Source: an uncultured Emticicia sp. (GTDB lineage: Bacteria > Bacteroidota > Bacteroidia > Cytophagales > Spirosomataceae). From it: DNA of 64,000 nt. Below the pieces are notes generated by a model that saw nothing but the letters and a program-made list of their open reading frames with translations, had not been told where the DNA came from and did no database searches. Location: assembly GCF_937903345.1 (NCBI RefSeq), contig NZ_CALCZQ010000007.1:1-64000 (forward strand). Direction: 5' to 3'. This document shows, piece by piece, positions 7,954-16,035 of this stretch (positions are counted from its first letter, which is position 1; every line of letters starts with the position of its first letter). Both the position numbers and the translations under genes were made by a program.

Positions 7954-9027
7954 ATGGTCTTGAAAAGAAAATTTTATTCAATAAGTACTTTCATTAGTGG
8001 CAGTTTGATTTGGGCAGGATTTTTATTTTCGTGTAAATCAAAAGAAGTTGTTGAAGAACCCGTTCCCGTGGTGGAAACAGGTTATCCGAAGGCTTATGTT
8101 GTAAATGGAGGTAGCAACACGATTTCAATTATAGATTTGAATGAATTAAGCGTTAAAAATATCATTCAATTGACAGAGATTGGTCGTTTTCCGCATCATA
8201 TTAACATTTCTTCTGATGGTAAAAAGCTAGCGGTAGCAACACCTGAGCATGATTTTACGCTTGGACACGCAGCTTTGCATAATGCTACCGACAAAAAAGG
8301 TGGAATAGCAGTCATTGATACAAAAACAGGTTCGACATTATTGAAAATAGCATTACCAAATGCTAATTTCAATGCAGTTTTTAGTGTCAATGGTAGCGAA
8401 ATCTGGTCGGCAAGTGCAACTCATTCAGGCGAAATGTTTATTTTTGATGCCACTAATGGCGTTTTAAAAACCAAAGTTGCACTCGGAGCAGACCCAAGTG
8501 AGGTGGTGTTTTCAAAAGACGGAAAATATGTTTTTGTAGCATTGGGTGAAAGTAGCTTTGTGTATGTGCTAAATTCTCAAACAAAAGCTATTGTAAAAAC
8601 CATAAAAGTTGATGCTTTCCCAACAAATGTCTGGGCTGGAATTGATGATAAAATTTATGTTGAGAACAAAGTTGCTCAAACCATAAATATTATTGATACG
8701 AAAACTTTAACGGTTGTTGATTATATAGATATGGCGTTTATGCCTGGTCAAATCGCTTATAATCAAACACTTAATGAACTTTGGGTTTGTCAAGCAGGGG
8801 GGAATAAAGTTGCATATTTTGAACGAAAAAATAATCTTTGGAGTTTAAAAGGCACAATTATTACAGGCAATGATGCACATGCAGTTACTTTTTCAAAAGA
8901 TATGAAAAGTGCTTTTGTGGTTAATCAAAATGAAAATACAGTTTCGGTCATTGATGCAAACTCTCATTTAAAAACCAAAGACATTTCGGTTGGAAGCTTA
9001 CCAAACGGCATAGTTTTGAAAGAATAA
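7954..9027 (+). CDS. YncE-like beta-propeller lipoprotein, second copy
   Basis: This is a 357-residue paralogue of the gene at 4563: a lipobox (FLFSC) followed by the same propeller, with matching blocks YVVNGGSNTISIIDL, RFPHHINISSDGKKL, FTLGHAALHN and the C-terminal VVNQNENTVSVIDAN. Both copies keep the PHH and GHxxxHxx histidine loops, which are therefore the best candidates for function. The residues after the Cys (KSKEVVEE) are charged, which might act as a surface-export signal; this is tentative. It follows the receptor by 84 bases, a larger gap than elsewhere in the cluster, so an internal promoter is possible. Confidence 0.9.
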   Translation: MVLKRKFYSISTFISGSLIWAGFLFSCKSKEVVEEPVPVVETGYPKAYVVNGGSNTISIIDLNELSVKNIIQLTEIGRFPHHINISSDGKKLAVATPEHDFTLGHAALHNATDKKGGIAVIDTKTGSTLLKIALPNANFNAVFSVNGSEIWSASATHSGEMFIFDATNGVLKTKVALGADPSEVVFSKDGKYVFVALGESSFVYVLNSQTKAIVKTIKVDAFPTNVWAGIDDKIYVENKVAQTINIIDTKTLTVVDYIDMAFMPGQIAYNQTLNELWVCQAGGNKVAYFERKNNLWSLKGTIITGNDAHAVTFSKDMKSAFVVNQNENTVSVIDANSHLKTKDISVGSLPNGIVLKE

Positions 9028-9070
9028 TTTTTACATTTAAAAAATCGTGGCGACGTACCGCAATCTAATA

Positions 9071-9427
9071 ATGAAAAAAATCATCTCAATTTTAGCCATT
9101 ATACTGACAATCAGTACATTAGTAAGCTTAGCGGCAGAACCTCCAAAAACCGCTGAGTTAAAAATAAAAACATCAGCTAAATGTGGCATGTGCAAAAAAC
9201 GCATCGAACGAGATTTAGGAGTTTCTAAAGGAATCGTACATTCAAATTTAAACTTAGATGATAAGGTTGTAACGATTACATATAACACCAAAAAGACAAG
9301 TCCAGAAAAAATCAAAGAAGTGATTTCAAAAATTGGATACGATGCAGATGAGGTTGTAGCCAACCAAAAATCTCATGATGCACTTCCGGGCTGTTGCCAA
9401 AAGTCAGCCGCCTCTCACAAAGATTAA
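9071..9427 (+). CDS. Periplasmic heavy-metal-associated domain protein
   Basis: This is a 118-residue exported HMA protein: signal peptide to about residue 21, then a ferredoxin-like fold with a CGMC metal site (C38, C41) and the ERDLG helix typical of copper and mercury chaperones. A second cysteine pair is near the C-terminus (GCCQKSAASHKD). The frame is open from 9047, but those extra residues (MATYRNLI) do not look like an export signal, whereas the ATG at 9071 gives a clean MKKIISILAIIL signal peptide. It is the last gene of the cluster, ended by a bidirectional terminator at 9474. Confidence 0.88.
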   Translation: MKKIISILAIILTISTLVSLAAEPPKTAELKIKTSAKCGMCKKRIERDLGVSKGIVHSNLNLDDKVVTITYNTKKTSPEKIKEVISKIGYDADEVVANQKSHDALPGCCQKSAASHKD

Positions 9428-9473
9428 ATGATTACTATCGACAATCAACAGTAGGCATTCAACTTAAGTCAAT

Positions 9474-9511
9474 AAAAAAATCCTGATAAGTAAACCTATC
9501 AGGATTTTTTG
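9474..9511. terminator. Bidirectional terminator between the metal cluster and sucC
   Basis: ATCCTGATA (9480-9488) pairs with TATCAGGAT (9497-9505), flanked by an A-run on the left and a T-run on the right. It therefore works for both convergent transcripts. Confidence 0.9.
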
Positions 9512-9536
9512 TATAGAAAACTGCCCAATAATTTTA

Positions 9537-10751
9537 TTAGTCCTTCAATACTTTCTCAACTAACTCAGCAGCTTCTTTTAAAACAATTGCTGAATAAACC
9601 TTCAAACCAGATTCGTTGATGATAGCAGCACCTTCGGCAGCGTTTGTTCCTTGTAAACGAACGATAATTGGTACCGGGATTTCACCGATAGCTTTGTAAG
9701 CCTCAACAACACCAGTCGCAACACGGTCACAGCGAACGATACCACCAAAGATATTAATCAAAATCGCCTTCACATTCGGGTCTTTCAAGATAATTCTGAA
9801 ACCAGCTTCTACAGTTTTGGCATTTGCTCCACCGCCTACGTCCAAAAAGTTTGCAGGTTCACCACCAGCTAATTTGATAATATCCATAGTAGCCATTGCC
9901 AAACCAGCACCGTTTACCATACAACCAACGTTACCGTCAAGTTTTACGTAATTTAGGTCGTTATTTGAGGCTTCAACTTCTAATGGGTCTTCTTCTTCCA
10001 CATCACGCATGGCCGCTAAATCTGGATGGCGATAAAGGGCATTATCATCAATATTCACTTTGGCATCAACCGCCAAAATTTTATTATCAGATGTTTTCAA
10101 TACTGGATTAATTTCAAACATAGAAGAATCAGACTCAACGTATGCCTGATACAATGAAGTAACAAACTTCACCATTTCTTTATTTGCAGTACCTGTAAGA
10201 CCTAATTTATCAGCAATTTTACGAGCTTGGAAAGCCTGTAAACCAACACGTGGGTCAATCCATTCTTTGAATATTTTCTCAGGAGTATGCTCAGCAACTT
10301 CTTCGATATCCATTCCACCTTCTGTCGAGGCCATAATTACATTACATCCTTTTGCTCTATCAAGCAAAATTCCCATATAATATTCTTTCGGCTCGCTCTC
10401 ACCAGGATAATAAGCATCTTCAGCTACCAAAATCTTGTTTACTCTTTTGCCTTCTGCACCAGTTTGGATAGTTACCAATACATTTCCAAGCAAATTTGTT
10501 GATATTCTCGTTAGATCATCAGCAGATTTTGCTAACTGAACACCTCTTTGTTCAATGCCTACGATACTACCTTTTCCACGTCCGCCAGCATGAATTTGTG
10601 ATTTTACAACGGCAAACTTAGAGTTAGTCATCTCGGCTATTTGCTGATAGGCAGCTACTGCCTGCTCAGGTGTTTCGGCTACGATACCACGCTGGATTCG
10701 TACACCATAACGGCTAAGTATTTCTTTACCTTGATACTCGTGAACGTTCAT
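9537..10751 (-). CDS. sucC: Succinyl-CoA synthetase (ADP-forming) beta subunit
   Basis: This is the ATP-grasp subunit of succinyl-CoA synthetase, which makes ATP (or GTP) from succinyl-CoA in the TCA cycle with the alpha subunit SucD. The start MNVHEYQGKEILSRYGV is the classic N-terminus, so I use the ATG at 10751 and discard the longer frame to 10802. Length is 404 residues. The C-terminal ligase domain shows FLDVGGGANAKTVEAG and NIFGGIVRCDRVATGVVEA. sucD is not next to it, so the two subunits are encoded apart. It diverges from the lolD-like gene across a 217-base gap that holds its promoter. Confidence 0.96.
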   Translation of the reverse strand: MNVHEYQGKEILSRYGVRIQRGIVAETPEQAVAAYQQIAEMTNSKFAVVKSQIHAGGRGKGSIVGIEQRGVQLAKSADDLTRISTNLLGNVLVTIQTGAEGKRVNKILVAEDAYYPGESEPKEYYMGILLDRAKGCNVIMASTEGGMDIEEVAEHTPEKIFKEWIDPRVGLQAFQARKIADKLGLTGTANKEMVKFVTSLYQAYVESDSSMFEINPVLKTSDNKILAVDAKVNIDDNALYRHPDLAAMRDVEEEDPLEVEASNNDLNYVKLDGNVGCMVNGAGLAMATMDIIKLAGGEPANFLDVGGGANAKTVEAGFRIILKDPNVKAILINIFGGIVRCDRVATGVVEAYKAIGEIPVPIIVRLQGTNAAEGAAIINESGLKVYSAIVLKEAAELVEKVLKD

Positions 10752-10786
10752 GTAAAGTAGGATTTTTTTTAGTTTTAAATTTTTTG

Positions 10787-10817
10787 CTAAATTAGTGAAC
10801 AATTGTGAAATAACAAT
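10787..10817 (-). promoter_or_regulatory. Predicted sucC promoter
   Basis: On the minus strand TAATTTAG (10794-10787) is a 7/8 match to TAnnTTTG. ATTG (10817-10814) lies 19 bases upstream as the -33 box. The leader would be about 30 bases. Confidence 0.45.
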
Positions 10818-10968
10818 TAGGAAATTTCAGTTAATTGTTAAATTGCTACATATTTCTAATTTAAACTTACTTTTAGGCAAATATTGTTTATTTTTAGTCA
10901 TTAATTTACCATTAAAAATTTATAACAAATTTAATAACGACGATTTTGAAAAATCACTGAACAGAAAA

Positions 10969-11622
10969 ATGCTAACAGCAAAAAATATAAAGAAAAACTA
11001 CGGAAACCTACAAGTTTTAAAAGGAATTGATTTAGAGATAAATCAGGGCGAGGTAATTTCGATTGTAGGAGCATCAGGAGCAGGAAAAACCACACTTCTA
11101 CAGATTTTAGGCACACTCGATAAGGCAGATTCGGGTGAAGTATTACTCAATGGAGTTGATTATAGTTTGCTGAAAGACAAAGAACTGGCCAAATTTAGAA
11201 ACGAAAAAATTAGTTTTATTTTTCAGTTTCATAACCTAATGCCAGAATTTACGGCCATCGAAAATGTATGTTTACCAGCTTGGATTGGTGGAAAAGCTAA
11301 TGCAGAAAGTACCAAAAAAGCAGAAGATTTAATTCAACTTTTGGGTTTAAAAGAACGAGCCAAGCATTTTCCATCCGAACTTTCAGGAGGGGAACAACAG
11401 CGGGTGGCAGTTGCACGAGCATTAATTAATTCACCTTCGGTAGTTTTTGCCGACGAACCAAGCGGGAATCTGGACTCAAAAAATGCTGAGGAATTACATC
11501 AACTGTTTTTTGAGTTAAGGAAACAATTCAATCAGACTTTTGTTATAATTACTCATAACGAACATTTGGCAAATATGGCCGACCGAAAATTGGTTATGCA
11601 GGATGGAATTATTTTAGTGTAG
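10969..11622 (+). CDS. lolD: LolD-like ABC transporter ATP-binding protein
   Basis: This is a 217-residue stand-alone ABC ATPase with a Walker A GASGAGKT, signature LSGGEQQR, Walker B VVFADEPSGNLD and switch histidine ITHNEH. The FQFHNLMPEFTAIENV Q-loop segment and the overall length fit the LolD/MacB group, which power lipoprotein release or efflux with a MacB-like permease. No permease is adjacent, which is common for lolD in Bacteroidota. The frame is open back to 10795, but the first 58 residues are AT-rich non-family sequence. The ATG at 10969 gives MLTAKNIKKNYG, a normal start. The substrate cannot be decided from sequence alone. Confidence 0.88.
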   Translation: MLTAKNIKKNYGNLQVLKGIDLEINQGEVISIVGASGAGKTTLLQILGTLDKADSGEVLLNGVDYSLLKDKELAKFRNEKISFIFQFHNLMPEFTAIENVCLPAWIGGKANAESTKKAEDLIQLLGLKERAKHFPSELSGGEQQRVAVARALINSPSVVFADEPSGNLDSKNAEELHQLFFELRKQFNQTFVIITHNEHLANMADRKLVMQDGIILV

Positions 11623-11682
11623 AATTTTGAATAAAGAATGTCTTTCTAAAATCTACTCTCGTCACTTTACATTAAACTAAAA

Positions 11683-12465
11683 ATGTCTGATTCTTTAAGA
11701 ACTAAAAAACAAACACTTTATCTTGTTTTATGCGGAATTTTCCTAACCAATGCAGTCGTAGCCGAAGTAATTGGTGCAAAGATTTTTTCGATGGAAGCTA
11801 CTCTTGGAATTGATCCATTACAAATTCCGTTATTCGGGCAAAAATTTAATTTTAATATGTCTGCTGGAGTATTAAATTGGCCATTTGTATTTATTACCTC
11901 TGATATTATTAACGAATATTTTGGTAAAACTGGCGTGAAGAAAATCTCCTATTTGACAGCTATTTTGATAGCATACGCATTTATAATAATCTATATTTCT
12001 ACTATTGTTTCACCCGCTGATTTTTGGGTAAATCATAATAATAAAGACAAAGCTGGGAATTTCTTGAATATTAATGATGCTTATGGCATTATTTTCCGAC
12101 AAGGGCTTGGAATTATTTTGGGGTCGATTACCGCATTTTTGGTCGGACAAATCTTGGATGCAACTATTTTTCATTGGCTCAGAAAATACACCAATAATAA
12201 AATGATTTGGCTAAGAGCAACAGGATCAACATTAGTTTCACAACTAATCGATAGTTTTGTTGTGGTTTTTATAGCTTTTTTTGTTTTTGGTAATTGGACA
12301 ATTACAGAAGTACTAACTACTGGGACAAATAATTATATTTATAAATTTGCCGTGGCAATATTACTCACACCTATCATCTATTTAGCTCATCATATTATTG
12401 ATAAATATCTTGGAAAAGAACATGCACATCAGTTAATGGATGAAGCGACTTTTAGACCGATGTAA
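11683..12465 (+). CDS. Queuosine precursor transporter (YhhQ/VUT family)
   Basis: This is a 260-residue inner-membrane protein with about six hydrophobic helices, from the ECF-like VUT-1/YhhQ family that imports 7-cyano- or 7-aminomethyl-7-deazaguanine for queuosine synthesis in tRNA. The family landmarks are present: NAVVAEVIGAKIF in the first helix, NWPFVFITSDIINEYFGK, and the paired RATGSTLVSQLIDSFVVVFIAF. It follows the ABC ATPase by 60 bases on the same strand and ends in a convergent gap with a 17-bp hairpin. No queuosine biosynthesis gene is adjacent. Confidence 0.92.
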   Translation: MSDSLRTKKQTLYLVLCGIFLTNAVVAEVIGAKIFSMEATLGIDPLQIPLFGQKFNFNMSAGVLNWPFVFITSDIINEYFGKTGVKKISYLTAILIAYAFIIIYISTIVSPADFWVNHNNKDKAGNFLNINDAYGIIFRQGLGIILGSITAFLVGQILDATIFHWLRKYTNNKMIWLRATGSTLVSQLIDSFVVVFIAFFVFGNWTITEVLTTGTNNYIYKFAVAILLTPIIYLAHHIIDKYLGKEHAHQLMDEATFRPM

Positions 12466-12474
12466 GTTAAGCAA

Positions 12475-12520
12475 GGCATAAAGAAGTGCCAATTTATAAT
12501 GGCATTTCTTTATACCTTTT
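12475..12520. terminator. Terminator hairpin in a convergent gap
   Basis: A 17-base arm (12475-12491) matches its inverted partner (12500-12516) at 15 positions, with an 8-base loop. One mismatch would form a G-U pair in RNA. The right arm runs into CCTTTT. It separates the queuosine transporter from the convergent small Cys-rich gene. Confidence 0.75.
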
Positions 12521-12668
12521 CAGTAGGAATCTCAATTTTGCTCACTTGACAGTTGCTTGTACAACTCGCACAACCAGAAGATTTTGAGGAGAATTGCTTA
12601 CGTATTGTATTTACTAAATAAGCTACTGCTCCCAAGAAAACAAGTCCAATAAAAATATTTTCTATCAT
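12510..12668 (-). CDS. Small FeoB-associated-type Cys-rich membrane protein
   Basis: This is a 52-residue protein with one N-terminal helix (IFIGLVFLGAVAYLVNTI), a basic stretch and a cysteine cluster (SGCASCTSNCQVS). This is the layout of the FeoB-associated Cys-rich membrane protein family, thought to assist ferrous iron uptake. The open frame begins at 12713, but the ATG at 12668 gives the family-like MIENIFIGL start. That ATG overlaps the TGA of the YfiT gene by 4 bases (ATGA), indicating coupled translation. No feoA or feoB lies in this window, so the iron link rests on family resemblance only. Confidence 0.8.
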   Translation of the reverse strand: MIENIFIGLVFLGAVAYLVNTIRKQFSSKSSGCASCTSNCQVSKIEIPTEKV

Positions 12669-13198
12669 TTTAGTGCCTGAATAATGTGTTGAAAATGATG
12701 CTCTGAATGCCAAGCATACATAGCAATGACTTCTTGAATTTCAAATGTTTTCTTATAACCTGCATGGAAATAAGTTTTCTTTAAATCTTTCTTATCAAGA
12801 CTTTTGAAAAGGACTACCATGCGTTTGTGCACACCTTCAATAATCTGCAATGAGGGCTTAATCGGCAAGAAATGATCGGGTAATAATGCCCAAGCAGCTT
12901 CGTCATAGCCTTTAATTGGAGGATTGTCCTCGGTTAAAGCAAAACGAACACGAGTAAACATATTAATATGGCTATCTGCAATGTGATGAACAACTTGACG
13001 AACCGTCCAACCATTAGGACGATAAGGAGTATCTAATTGAGCATCAGACAATTTTGATGTCAAAGACTTTAAACGCTGTGGTAATTTCTCTAAAACTTTA
13101 ATGTGTGAACGAGTATCAGATTTTGAATACTTTTTCCCATATTCAAAATCACCTATTGGGTATTTTAGCGACACGAAGCCTGATTTCTCTAAATCCAT
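12665..13198 (-). CDS. YfiT/BstA-like DinB-superfamily metal-dependent transferase
   Basis: This is a 177-residue four-helix-bundle protein of the DinB/YfiT superfamily. The three metal-ligand histidines typical of the family are visible: one in VRQVVHHIADSHIN (about residues 67-80) and two in AWHSEHHFQHI near the C-terminus. RPNGWTVRQVVHHIADSH is diagnostic for the YfiT branch, whose Bacillus member is a bacillithiol S-transferase; some Bacteroidota use bacillithiol, so that role is plausible but unproven here. Its stop overlaps the start of the small Cys-rich gene. Confidence 0.87.
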   Translation of the reverse strand: MDLEKSGFVSLKYPIGDFEYGKKYSKSDTRSHIKVLEKLPQRLKSLTSKLSDAQLDTPYRPNGWTVRQVVHHIADSHINMFTRVRFALTEDNPPIKGYDEAAWALLPDHFLPIKPSLQIIEGVHKRMVVLFKSLDKKDLKKTYFHAGYKKTFEIQEVIAMYAWHSEHHFQHIIQALK

Positions 13199-13255
13199 AA
13201 ACTTGAATGATTTTTATTCAAAAATATCAATTTTTTAATCACAATTATTAATTGA

Positions 13256-14050
13256 CTATTTTATCCAATAACGTTGAATTTCGGCCAATAGTTCGGAATG
13301 AACAGCTGAACCAACCACAACATCACCCCCAAAAAGATGGTTATCTCCACCCGAAAAATCGGAGGCATAACCACCTGCTTCGGTTACGAGTAAAATCCCT
13401 GCCGCCATATCCCACGAATTTAGGTTGTACTCATAAAAACCATCAAAATAACCGCAAGCTGTATAAGCTAAATCAATTGCTGCCGAACCCATACGACGTA
13501 AACCATGCGTTTTTTGCATTAATGATTCCAGAATGAGTAAATATTTATCTTGATTTTCAAATTTATAATATGGAAATCCTGTTGACAATAGGCTTTCCCC
13601 CAAATGTTTGATTGGCGAAACTTGAATTTTTTCTCCATTTCTAAAAGCTCCACTGCCTTTCGTTGCTGAAAATATTTCTTTTGTACAAACATTATACACT
13701 ACCCCAACCAAAACATCTTTCCCACGAGCGAGAGCCAAACTTACCGAGTAATTAGGCAAACCATGAATAAAATTGGCTGTTCCATCGAGTGGGTCAATAA
13801 TCCAATTTAAGCCTTCGAGATCTGCAGAATCGGCTGTTCCTTCTTCAGTAATAAATCCTGCAAGTGGTAATATCTCACGCAGACGACTGACGATAAGCTT
13901 TTCGGTTTCTTTATCTACATACGAAACCACGTTATTTACATCCTTATACTCAATCGATTTTCGATTAAATTTTGCTGATTCTTGGGAAATGAACGAACCT
14001 GCTTGTTGAGCTACTTCAACTGTTTGTAGGCAAATTTCTTGTAAATTCAT
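13256..14050 (-). CDS. suhB: Inositol monophosphatase family protein
   Basis: This is a 264-residue Mg2+-dependent phosphatase of the IMPase/SuhB family that hydrolyses inositol-1-phosphate or similar sugar phosphates. Metal-site residues are clear: E70 in ITEEGT, the motif DPLDGTANFIHG (D86, D89), and the C-terminal WDMAAG (D214) with VTEAGG. The full motif set and normal length indicate an intact enzyme. The true substrate could also be a histidinol or nucleotide phosphate, since paralogues are hard to separate by eye. A heptad-type inverted repeat fills the gap just upstream of its start. Confidence 0.9.
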   Translation of the reverse strand: MNLQEICLQTVEVAQQAGSFISQESAKFNRKSIEYKDVNNVVSYVDKETEKLIVSRLREILPLAGFITEEGTADSADLEGLNWIIDPLDGTANFIHGLPNYSVSLALARGKDVLVGVVYNVCTKEIFSATKGSGAFRNGEKIQVSPIKHLGESLLSTGFPYYKFENQDKYLLILESLMQKTHGLRRMGSAAIDLAYTACGYFDGFYEYNLNSWDMAAGILLVTEAGGYASDFSGGDNHLFGGDVVVGSAVHSELLAEIQRYWIK

Positions 14051-14055
14051 ATTTT

Positions 14056-14138
14056 AAGATTGGAGATACGAGATTGTAGATTCGAGATTGAAAATTGCAT
14101 TAATATTTTTTCTAAAATCCCATATCTCCAATCTCGTG
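14056..14138. repeat. Heptad-built imperfect inverted repeat
   Basis: Arm 14056-14080 matches the inverted arm 14111-14135 at 21 of 25 positions. On the left the units AGATTGG, AGATACG, AGATTGT, AGATTCG, AGATTGA run from 14057 to 14091 in phase. On the right TCTAAAA, TCCCATA, TCTCCAA, TCTCGTG run from 14111 to 14138. It occupies nearly the whole gap between the DUF4139 gene (ends 14145) and suhB (starts 14050), both on the minus strand. Confidence 0.87.
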
Positions 14139-14144
14139 TTTATT

Positions 14145-15788
14145 TCAAAGTCCTTGAATATTTTTTCCTTTTGGATATTTCACATTGTATTTCAATAAAA
14201 TCTCTTTGTTTTCGAGCGGTTGAAGAGTTAATTTCCAGGTGAGTTTTCCTGTTTCACGATTAAAATCTGCTCCAATGGCATCTTCGAGTTCAACCTCAAT
14301 TCTACTATCTTGTGAAATTGGTAATTGGTCTTCCATTACAATAGAAATCGCTTCATTTTTAGTATTTCGAAGTGTGATTCTATACCCAAACGACTCACGA
14401 ATATTTGAGCCCATATTTTTTCTTGATTTAAACTCTTCGATTGTCTCACGCTTTGAAATAATCTTTTTGTCTCTGCCCATCGAAATCAATAAAGAATCTT
14501 TGGCTTCGCCATTTGCAATATCGGTTGTACCAACAAATGTTCCTTCAAAATATACATTGGCCGTTCCTGGCAATAAATTATATTTTTCCCAGTCGGTAAT
14601 AATCGCTGTTAAAAAAGCATCTTTATCAAATTTCGGAACTGAATAATATTTATATGAAGAGCTTAAAGAATGATTTTGTATATCAACTAACTCGGCAATT
14701 CCACCCGATGGAACAGAATAAGGAATTGAAATGTCGAAATTTATAGCTAATGTTTTTTGAACAGTGTTCACGAACGACGCAGAAGTTGCGACTTCATTCA
14801 AAGGGACTGCATCCATCGCCATAGCTTGTGGAGCATTTTCGGATTTCATCATACGAATATTTTTAGACTGCATAACAACTGGCTCAAAAACACTTAAATA
14901 CTGAGCAAATAACTCAGGTTTTGTTCCTCCTTCGGCCGGGTTTGCAGTTGAAAGTGTAAGTTTTACATTTTTCCAGTCGATGCCTGTACTTTGGTAAACA
15001 TTCGCACGGTAAGCTAAATCTATATTGCTTTTTAGGTCTTTTGCACGAATGTCATATACTGGCAACCAACCCGCATTATTGGCTATATAAGTTAAATTTA
15101 ACTCAACACTCGAATATGCCTTCGCTTGCAAAGTCAATTCAATTTCGCCTGCTGGTTGATTGAGGTTTGCACCTTGCGAATTAAGTTGTTGCTGAAAACG
15201 ATTGATTTTTTCTTGTAAATCTTTCGATTGACGAACCAATTGCATTTGTCGTGTACCAATTTCAGTAAGCTTTGTTCTGAAAAAATCCATCATTTCTTTC
15301 AAATCTTCAGGTGTCGCTCCGTCTTTTTCATTTTTTATATTTGAATTCGCCATGAGCATATTTCGCTCATTATCAGCTACTTTCACCAATACATCGACCA
15401 CTTCTAACTCGCTTTTAACCATTTTTAGCGAGTCTTCCAAAACACTACGGTTTTTATTACCCAAATAATTTTGTTTGAATTTTACGCCCATAATCACAAC
15501 ATCGCCTTTGCCACCAATCTGAATACTATTGGGGTCAGCGGTGGTAGCCACATTACCGATAATCATTTTGGATGTGCCAACTTGTACAGTCGTTTTTATA
15601 CGAGCATCAATTTGAGCACGATTCAAGAAAACTGTAATATGTTGATTTTCAGCATCAACTTTTACTTGTCCTTGCGAGAAAATAGGAAAATGAAAGCCAA
15701 ATAGTAAAGCACCTAGTCCTAGTGTTGAATTCAGAATAGCTGTTTTTGAAAAAAATAATGTTAGCAATGATTTCAAATAGATTTTCAT
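14145..15788 (-). CDS. MuiA-like DUF4139 domain exported protein
   Basis: This is a 547-residue protein of the mucoidy-inhibitor-A-like family: a DUF4140-type N-terminal strand region (VTVFLNRAQIDARI type, about residues 45-140), a long coiled coil (about 120-205, rich in E/K/Q heptads), and a DUF4139 beta domain to the C-terminus. Signature pieces are LTYIANNAGWLPVYDIRA, STGIDWKNVKLTLSTANP and FGYRITLRNTKNE. The N-terminus carries a hydrophobic export segment (about residues 18-38). The function is unknown; family members occur in envelope contexts. The only obvious neighbours are separated by repeats, so it is probably transcribed alone. Confidence 0.86.
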   Translation of the reverse strand: MKIYLKSLLTLFFSKTAILNSTLGLGALLFGFHFPIFSQGQVKVDAENQHITVFLNRAQIDARIKTTVQVGTSKMIIGNVATTADPNSIQIGGKGDVVIMGVKFKQNYLGNKNRSVLEDSLKMVKSELEVVDVLVKVADNERNMLMANSNIKNEKDGATPEDLKEMMDFFRTKLTEIGTRQMQLVRQSKDLQEKINRFQQQLNSQGANLNQPAGEIELTLQAKAYSSVELNLTYIANNAGWLPVYDIRAKDLKSNIDLAYRANVYQSTGIDWKNVKLTLSTANPAEGGTKPELFAQYLSVFEPVVMQSKNIRMMKSENAPQAMAMDAVPLNEVATSASFVNTVQKTLAINFDISIPYSVPSGGIAELVDIQNHSLSSSYKYYSVPKFDKDAFLTAIITDWEKYNLLPGTANVYFEGTFVGTTDIANGEAKDSLLISMGRDKKIISKRETIEEFKSRKNMGSNIRESFGYRITLRNTKNEAISIVMEDQLPISQDSRIEVELEDAIGADFNRETGKLTWKLTLQPLENKEILLKYNVKYPKGKNIQGL

Positions 15789-16008
15789 AATAAAAGTATG
15801 TTTGTTTCATTAAAAACGTCAGTACAACGGTTTATTGTGTGACTATTTTATCACTCTCTTTAACCGAAAGACAATTTTAAGGAAAATTCTTTGCTTTAGC
15901 TGTAAAACCTTCATTATTTTGCTTGAAATTATTGTAGAGCATCTCTACAGGCAGTCCGATTTTAAATTTGCTTTGTAATCTTCAAATAACATGCTTCGGC
16001 TTTTTGGG

Positions 16009-16023
16009 CGAACTTTAAGTTCG
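16009..16023. repeat. Perfect short palindrome before the Ldh-type gene
   Basis: CGAACTTTAAGTTCG is a 7+1+7 perfect palindrome 12 bases before the ATG at 16036. It resembles in design the compact palindromes upstream of rhlE and mnmA. It could be an operator or a leader hairpin; the sequence alone cannot say. Confidence 0.6.
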
Positions 16024-16035
16024 TAGTAAAATATT

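Noticed and set aside
10795..10968. Fifty-eight-residue N-terminal extension of the lolD-like protein
   Set aside because: It is AT-rich sequence over a divergent promoter region, with no family similarity before MLTAKNIKK.
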